The notes beneath the pieces are model-generated. The model searched no databases and was not told the DNA's origin. It was given only the letters and a program-made list of their open reading frames with translations. From Actinomycetota bacterium (GTDB lineage: Bacteria > Actinomycetota > Acidimicrobiia > Acidimicrobiales > JAJPHE01): a stretch of DNA of 52,035 nucleotides. Location of the stretch: NCBI GenBank assembly GCA_027315345.1, contig DAHUYE010000089.1, positions 1 to 52,035 of the forward strand. The letters run 5' to 3'. Made by a program: the position numbers and the translations under genes. Positions 47,219 to 52,035 of this stretch are shown here, piece by piece (the stretch's first letter is position 1; the number at the start of each line of letters is the position of its first letter).

Positions 47219-48508
47219 TTGCTGATCGAGGAGCAGGGCATAGTCGCTGAGGACACCGCCGGCCCCGACGCCGGCCCCGACGCCAGCCCCGACGCCGGCC
47301 CCGACGCCGGCCCCGACGCCGACGTGTTCGAGCGCCTCGAGGCGCTCCTCGATGACCTGGCTGACCTGCCGGCCCGCTCCCTGGCCAACATGGCCTCGAT
47401 GGGGACTCTGGCCAAGGCTTTCTCCCGGCTGGACGCCATCTACGCCCGGGCCGCCGGGACCTTCCGGGACTGGGGGGACTGGCCCGACAGCGGCGCCCTG
47501 AGCGCCGGCGCCTGGTTGGCCACCGAGGCCCGCCTGCCCATAGGTGAGGCGCGGCGGCGGGTGTGGATCGGCGCCACCCTGCGGGAGCTGAAGCTCACCG
47601 CGGCCGCTTGGGTCAGTGGGGAGATCAACTCCTCCCACGTCTCCCGGTTGGCCGGCGTCTACCGGCGGGGAACGGCCTGCGCCATGGAACGGGACGAGGA
47701 GGTCCTGATCGATAAGGCCAGGACCCTCAAGTACGAGTCCTTCTCCAAGGTGGTCGCCTACTGGGAGGGCCTGGCCGATGAGGATGGCGCCGACGCCTCC
47801 GCCCAGGCCAAGCGGGACCGGCGCGACGCCTACCTGGTCAAGTCGGTCAACGACATGTACCTGGGCCGCATGACACTCGATCCCATCTCCGGGGCCATCG
47901 TGGCCACCGAACTGGAGCGCATCGAGCGGATCCTTTTCGAAACCGATTGGGCCCGGGCCAAGGAGCGGCTCGGGCGCGACCCTCTGATCACCGAACTGGG
48001 CCGGACCGCCGCCCAGCGCCGGGCCGACGCCCTGGTCGAGATGGCCACCCGATCCGGGACGGCCCCGGCCGGCGGAGTACGACCGGCGCCACTGTTCACC
48101 GTGCTGGTGGGCTACGAAACCCTCCACGGCCGGATCTGTGAGTTGGCCGGCGGCACGGTCCTGAGCCCGGGCTCACTGCTGCCCTGGCTGGACAAGGCCT
48201 ACATAGAACGGGCGGTGTTCAGCCCCAAGAACCGGATCGAGGTGTCCCACCGGGTCAGGCTGTTCACCGGGGCCACCCGGCGGGCGATTGAGATCCGGGA
48301 TCACGAGGGCTGCACACACCCGTACTGCTACGCCCCGGCCTGGCGATGCCAGGCCGATCACATCCAGCCCTACTCCGAGGACGGGCCCACCACCCAGGAG
48401 AACGGCCGGTTGGCCTGCGGCACCCACAATCGGGCCCGCCGTTCCAAAGCCGATCCCCCGCTGTGGCGCCGGCCCCACTCCGGCCCGGACGATCCGGACG
48501 ACGGCTGA
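47219..48508 (+). CDS. DUF222 / HNH endonuclease protein (13E12 repeat family)
   Basis: The protein has 429 residues. After a short start comes an acidic spacer of repeated GPDA/SPDA units. A DUF222 helical domain follows (LSAGAWLATEARLPIGEARR, GEINSSHVSRLAGVYRR, LVKSVNDMYLGRMTLDPISG). The C-terminal HNH nuclease domain has CTHPYCYAPAWRCQADHIQP, NGRLACGTHNRARR, with the DHI, Asn and His of the site and a Cys zinc pair. The start is TTG, with AGGGGG six bases upstream. 13E12-type genes of mycobacteria are repeated, partly mobile and partly LexA-controlled. The upstream SOS box fits this. The biological role is not established. Confidence 0.9.
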   Translation: MLIEEQGIVAEDTAGPDAGPDASPDAGPDAGPDADVFERLEALLDDLADLPARSLANMASMGTLAKAFSRLDAIYARAAGTFRDWGDWPDSGALSAGAWLATEARLPIGEARRRVWIGATLRELKLTAAAWVSGEINSSHVSRLAGVYRRGTACAMERDEEVLIDKARTLKYESFSKVVAYWEGLADEDGADASAQAKRDRRDAYLVKSVNDMYLGRMTLDPISGAIVATELERIERILFETDWARAKERLGRDPLITELGRTAAQRRADALVEMATRSGTAPAGGVRPAPLFTVLVGYETLHGRICELAGGTVLSPGSLLPWLDKAYIERAVFSPKNRIEVSHRVRLFTGATRRAIEIRDHEGCTHPYCYAPAWRCQADHIQPYSEDGPTTQENGRLACGTHNRARRSKADPPLWRRPHSGPDDPDDG

Positions 48509-48533
48509 GCCGGCCGGTACTCTGGCCCTCCCT

Positions 48534-48617
48534 GGAGGGGTGGCAGAGCGGCCGAATGCGAAGCTCTTGAAAAGCTTTGGGTTAATAGCCCCGTGGGTTC
48601 AAATCCCACCCCCTCCG
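48534..48617 (+). tRNA. tRNA-Ser (UGA)
   Basis: The acceptor GGAGGGG pairs with CCCCTCC and discriminator G follows. The anticodon stem AAGCT/AGCTT holds loop CTTGAAA with anticodon TGA. A long variable arm (TGGGTTAATAGCCCC) and T-arm GTGGG-TTCAAAT-CCCAC are present. CCA is not encoded (CCC follows). The integrase gene begins 120 bases downstream, so the tRNA 3' end is the probable attachment site and stays intact on this side. Confidence 0.97.
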
Positions 48618-48680
48618 CCCAGGCCAGAGCATGTTTCCGGGATCCGACGGACTTGACCTGTCACAGCCCTAGGCCATAAT

Positions 48681-48717
48681 TGTCCATAACGACTCTCCTC
48701 TGTCCATAGGAGAATCG
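48681..48717. promoter_or_regulatory. Direct and inverted repeats upstream of the integrase
   Basis: TGTCCATA occurs at 48681-48688 and 48701-48708, exactly 20 bases apart (two helical turns). CGACTCTCCT (48690-48699) and AGGAGAATCG (48708-48717) form an inverted repeat with one mismatch. The sites may be integrase arm sites or a repressor operator controlling int. Confidence 0.5.
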
Positions 48718-48736
48718 CCCGGGGAGGCCTGAGACG

Positions 48737-49873
48737 GTGCAGGGGAGCATCCGCAAGCGGAGCACGGACAGCTGGCAGCTGAGGGTCTCCCTCGGGAAGG
48801 ACCGGGCCACCGGGAAGTACCGGTACGTGAGCCGCACGGTCCAGGGCGGCAAGCGCGACGCCCAGATGGCGCTGGCCCAGTTGGTGACCGAGGTTGGGAA
48901 GGGACAGCACCAGCACACCGAGCGCCACACCCTCGAGGAGTTGCTGGAGCGGTGGATGAAGCACCTCAAGGCCCAGGGGCGGGCGCCGGGGACCCTCGAG
49001 CGCTACCGGTCGGCCATCAACTCGACCATCGTCCCCGCTTTGGGGCATCAGAACATCGACCGCCTCACTGGCGCCGACATCGACGCCTTCTACGCCGCCC
49101 TGGCCGAGAAGGGCCGCAAGCCGACGACCATCCGCAAGTCCCACGCCATCCTGTCGGCATCGCTACGGCAGGCGGTCCGGTGGGGATGGCTGGACCAGAC
49201 GCCGATGGTCCGGGCCACCCCGCCATCGTCCCGGGTGCCGGAGGTGAAGGTGCCCACGGTGGACGAGGTGCGCCGACTGCTGGAGGAGGCTCGAGCCATC
49301 AACCCCGATCTGGCTTCCCTCCTGCACGTGGCCGCTACCACGGGCCTTCGCCGGGGTGAGCTCGGTGCGCTCCGGTGGGAGGACATCGACTTCGAGGCCT
49401 CCACTTTGACGGTCCTGCGCTCGGCCTCGGACACCGACGGCATCGTGTTCATCAAGGACACCAAGACCCACGCTGCCCGGAGGCTCGCCCTAGATCCGGT
49501 CACCAAAGGGGTCCTGGAGGACCAGCGCCGGCGGGTGGAGGATCGGGCGACCAGGTCCCACGTCGAACTGGATCCCCATGCCTACATCTGGTCCCAGGAG
49601 CTGGACGGCTCGGAGCCCTACCGGCCCAACCGGATGACGTCGGCCTTCATTAGCCTGCGGGGCCGGATCGGTCTGGAGCACATCACCCTCCAGTCGCTAC
49701 GGCACTTCGCCGCCACGGCGTTGGCCGGGAAGGGGGTAGGGATCCGGACCATTGCCGGACGGCTGGGCCATGTCGATCCGAACCTGACCTTGCGCACCTA
49801 TGCCCACTTCCTCGACGTGGCCGACCGGGAGGCGGCTGTAGCGATGGAGGGTGTCGCAGCGCTACTCAGATGA
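48737..49873 (+). CDS. int: Tyrosine-type site-specific integrase
   Basis: The protein has 378 residues with an N-terminal arm-binding part (GSIRKRSTDSWQLRVSLGKD), a SAM-like core-binding domain (about 65-160) and a catalytic domain. Catalytic residues are Arg205 in TTGLRRGELG, Lys243 in KDTKTH, Arg322 in SLRHFAATAL, His345 in GRLGHVDPN and Tyr355 in TYAHFLD. Box II normally reads HxxR; here the first position is Gln319, an unusual change. GTG start with GGGGAGG nine bases upstream. It reads away from tRNA-Ser, the usual arrangement for an element inserted into that tRNA. No excisionase gene is evident. Confidence 0.92.
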   Translation: MQGSIRKRSTDSWQLRVSLGKDRATGKYRYVSRTVQGGKRDAQMALAQLVTEVGKGQHQHTERHTLEELLERWMKHLKAQGRAPGTLERYRSAINSTIVPALGHQNIDRLTGADIDAFYAALAEKGRKPTTIRKSHAILSASLRQAVRWGWLDQTPMVRATPPSSRVPEVKVPTVDEVRRLLEEARAINPDLASLLHVAATTGLRRGELGALRWEDIDFEASTLTVLRSASDTDGIVFIKDTKTHAARRLALDPVTKGVLEDQRRRVEDRATRSHVELDPHAYIWSQELDGSEPYRPNRMTSAFISLRGRIGLEHITLQSLRHFAATALAGKGVGIRTIAGRLGHVDPNLTLRTYAHFLDVADREAAVAMEGVAALLR

Positions 49874-50021
49874 TGTCGGGACGTCGTATTGGTGGTGTAC
49901 GAGTCTTAGCGAGCGAGCCTCAGACCGCCGAGCCCCCAGCGGCGCGCTTGGATGAGCTGACGGCGGGAGTCTGAGCCTCGCTCGGAAAGGCCGCCACTCG
50001 GTGCTGAATGAGTCGGCTGTC

Positions 50022-50040
50022 GGGCCGGCCAAGCCGGCCC
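50022..50040. terminator. 8-bp hairpin after the integrase
   Basis: GGGCCGGC and GCCGGCCC form a perfect stem with a three-base loop, about 150 bases past the integrase stop. The surrounding 294-base gap (49874-50167) shows no gene. Confidence 0.45.
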
Positions 50041-50081
50041 TGTGCCCCTTCATCATCCTGCGTAGGTGACCACAGACGGCA

Positions 50082-50108
50082 TCGGGGAGAGCCGCTGGCC
50101 CTCCCCGA
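50082..50108. terminator. 8-bp hairpin upstream of the 548-residue protein gene
   Basis: TCGGGGAG and CTCCCCGA form a perfect stem with an 11-base loop, 60 bases before the next ATG. It may be a terminator or a leader element of that gene. Confidence 0.4.
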
Positions 50109-50167
50109 CGCCGGCCCCTTTATCGTCCTCTTGTCAAACCACACCAATGACTTGATGGGAGGCCGAG

Positions 50168-51814
50168 ATGGGAACGGTGGCCAGAGTATTGGCCGAGAAC
50201 GTGAGCCTGCGGATCACCTCTGCTGACCGCATCGGGATCGGCGCCTACATCCCCGCCCTGGTCCACGAGGGGGGCCTGGTGGCCTTCCTCCTAAACCGGG
50301 CCCGCCTGCGTACCCCGGCGGGGACCATTCCTTCCCCGGCGCTTCTGGATGCCAATCACCGCAGGATGATCGCCGACTTCGAGGACTTCCTGGCCCGCAG
50401 CGGAGTGCCGGTGGTGCGCTTCAGAAAGGGCCAGGTGAAGGAGGACATCGCACGGCCCTTCCAACTGGCCGCCGCGGCGGAGGGTCGGGCTGGGGTGGTG
50501 CTGGTGGGCAAGGCCCAGGAGCGCACGGAGGCCTGGGCCGGTTACAAGGACCCGACCAACCCACACTCGACCCCCCGTCATCCCCACTTCGTCTTCTCCC
50601 GCCAGTCCCGGGTCCCCGACCACTGGTATTTCTACGGCTGGGACGACAACTGGGGCCCCTTCTTCATCAAGCTCTGCCCCTATGCCCCTTATCCAGCCTG
50701 GATCGGAGCCAACGGACATGAGTGGGCCAAGGCCCAGCTGGCCAAGGCCGGCGTCGGCTTCTCCGCTTTGGACAACGGGCTGTGGCGGGTGGACGATCCG
50801 GGCGTCGCCCATCGGATCACCGCCCGGCTCGGCGCCGGGCACCTACAAGGCCTCATCGGGCGTTGGCTGCCAACTCTGCCCTCACCCCTGATCCCCGCCG
50901 ATCGGGCCCGAGGCATCGACTGGGCCTTCTCCGTCCGACAGCTGGAGATCTCCGACACCGCCGTGTTCGACCGTCCCGCCGCCGGCCGGGCCCTCTTCGA
51001 AGCCGCCATCCGCGACCACCTCGACCTCGGCCGGCCCGATCGGATTCGCATCGTCTTTGACCGCCAGGTCGTCACCCGGGGACCACGCCCCACTCCGGGC
51101 CGGTTCTCCACCGAGGTCATCACCCGGGGCGTGTCGCCCACCATCCAGATCCACTACCGCTCCTCCAAGGCCAAGGCCTACTTCAAGGAGGGCCGCGCCC
51201 TGCGGGTGGAAACCACGTTCAACAACGCCAACGACGTCGGGGTGAAAAAGACGCTCAACGCGGATAACTGGCGGGCCCTACGCCGGGCCGGCTCGGCCAT
51301 CAACGCCCGCTTCGCGGCGGCGCTGGGTGAGGGCGAGGCTGGCCTGCCCGACGCCTCGGTGCTCGAAGACATCGTCTTTCCCAGCCACCACGGAACCCAG
51401 CGGGCACCTGGCCTGCGCCTCGGGGACCCTCGGGTGACGGCTCTGTTCGGGGCGCTGTCGTCGTTCTCCACCTGCTGGGAGGGACTGACCAACCGCGCCC
51501 TGCGGGAAACGATGTCGGGCCTGCTCGACGCCGAATACAGCTCCGCGCAGGCCACTTACGACCTACGCCGCCTCCGCCTCAAGGGACTCATCGAGCGCAT
51601 CCCGGGCTCCCAGCGCTACCAAGTCACCGCCTATGGGCGCCGAGTCGCCACCTTCTTCACCCGCCTCGTGGTCCGGGTGGTGACGCCAACCCTGACCGAG
51701 CTGGATGCTTTGAGTCGTCCGACGCGGCGAGCGCCCAGACCACTGGCCGCCGCCTGGCGTTCCTACGACCGCGAACTGACCACCCTCCTCAAACGATCAG
51801 GCTTGGCCGCCTGA
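50168..51814 (+). CDS. Uncharacterised 548-residue protein with C-terminal winged helix, next to an integrase
   Basis: I recall similar unnamed proteins in other bacteria but know no function. It is soluble and contains several conserved-looking blocks: NVSLRITSADRIGIGAYIPA, a central HWYFYGWDDNWGPFFIKLCP, NGHEWAKAQLAKAG, DHLDLGRPDRIRIVFDRQV (Asp298), KAYFKEGRALRVETTFNNAN (Glu348), APGLRLGDPRVTALFGAL, and near residues 463-502 a winged helix-turn-helix (TYDLRRLRLKGLIERIPGSQ). The spaced acidic residues and DNA-binding end would suit a transposase-like or nuclease enzyme, but this is inference. The ribosome site GGGAGG is five bases before the ATG. Its place beside an integrase supports a mobile origin. 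Confidence 0.75.
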   Translation: MGTVARVLAENVSLRITSADRIGIGAYIPALVHEGGLVAFLLNRARLRTPAGTIPSPALLDANHRRMIADFEDFLARSGVPVVRFRKGQVKEDIARPFQLAAAAEGRAGVVLVGKAQERTEAWAGYKDPTNPHSTPRHPHFVFSRQSRVPDHWYFYGWDDNWGPFFIKLCPYAPYPAWIGANGHEWAKAQLAKAGVGFSALDNGLWRVDDPGVAHRITARLGAGHLQGLIGRWLPTLPSPLIPADRARGIDWAFSVRQLEISDTAVFDRPAAGRALFEAAIRDHLDLGRPDRIRIVFDRQVVTRGPRPTPGRFSTEVITRGVSPTIQIHYRSSKAKAYFKEGRALRVETTFNNANDVGVKKTLNADNWRALRRAGSAINARFAAALGEGEAGLPDASVLEDIVFPSHHGTQRAPGLRLGDPRVTALFGALSSFSTCWEGLTNRALRETMSGLLDAEYSSAQATYDLRRLRLKGLIERIPGSQRYQVTAYGRRVATFFTRLVVRVVTPTLTELDALSRPTRRAPRPLAAAWRSYDRELTTLLKRSGLAA

Positions 51815-51990
51815 CAGCTTCCGACGTCAGAGCGTCGCCCCCATCTTTCCTCCCGAGTTCTGGCCTGGCGCGCGCCGTTGCTCCCCGCGGCCAGGACTTG
51901 AGGGCTTCCACCTCCCGTCGTGTTCGAACGACCAACTCCACTTCCGCTGTTAGCGGTCCGTCCGCTCTGCTGGCCGGCCCCATAGCTTGA

Positions 51991-52027
51991 AACTTGCCTC
52001 AACCTGCTGGGCTTTGAGGATCAAGTT
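51991..52027. repeat. Imperfect inverted repeat near the right edge
   Basis: AACTTGCCTCAA pairs with TTGAGGATCAAGTT if a two-base bulge is allowed, around an 11-base loop. The region from 51815 to the window end holds no gene that I can support. The repeat could be a terminator of the preceding gene or one end of a mobile unit. Confidence 0.4.
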
Positions 52028-52035
52028 CCGGCTAG

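Noticed and set aside
49862-50056. 64-residue minus-strand frame in the gap after the integrase
   Set aside because: No ribosome site, no recognisable motif, and it overlaps a strong hairpin.

Overview
The window is chromosomal DNA of a high-GC Gram-positive bacterium, most likely an actinomycete relative of the class Acidimicrobiia. The reasons are the dense GC-rich coding, the frequent GTG and TTG starts, a CrgA homologue, and a PabA / PknB / penicillin-binding protein / PP2C phosphatase / FHA block as found near oriC in actinobacteria. Two secreted proteins also carry 'DGGVFxFGDAxFxGS ... GYW' repeats that I associate with Acidimicrobiia. The class assignment is inference. Many genes look leaderless: a TANNNT hexamer lies 5-7 bases before the start codon, and I used this to choose several starts.

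Left part (1-12.1 kb): a cut-off helix-turn-helix gene and a DUF4143 ATPase, then about 600 bp without a gene that holds a tRNA 3'-end fragment (possible integration scar). Next come a secreted cupredoxin interrupted by a repeat domain, a secreted S15-type hydrolase, a shortened transglutaminase, an F420-type reductase, a small zinc-ribbon protein, a ribbon-helix-helix protein coupled to an orphan DNA methyltransferase, a secreted GH43-like protein with the same repeats, and a nitroreductase.

Housekeeping and transport (12.1-25.4 kb): M20 peptidase, ABC-F ATPase, MarR regulator with MFS exporter, a complete ECF transporter (fused S/EcfA1, EcfA2, EcfT), CDF metal transporter, a Ser/Thr kinase with a discoidin-like exterior, ComF, a PaaI thioesterase, thiolase and CrgA.

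Cell-wall growth and signalling (25.5-44 kb): PabA; a minus-strand operon PstP-PbpA-PknB that lacks the usual RodA/FtsW gene; a divergent third kinase; DedA; FhaA-FhaB; tRNA-Leu. Then a minus-strand series follows: response regulator, sensor kinase, WxL-like surface protein, DUF916-type membrane protein, sensorless histidine kinase, and a REC-GGDEF-EAL protein, which suggests a surface complex tied to c-di-GMP control. A lone WXG100 protein, a TauE/SafE carrier and a split kinase-like pair (HATPase plus DHp-only) close this part.

Right part (44-52 kb): LarC/LarB nickel-pincer cofactor genes, prephenate dehydratase, and a DUF222/HNH (13E12-type) protein behind an exact actinobacterial LexA box. 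Last come tRNA-Ser with a tyrosine integrase just downstream and an uncharacterised 548-residue protein. The right boundary of this integrated element is not in the window.
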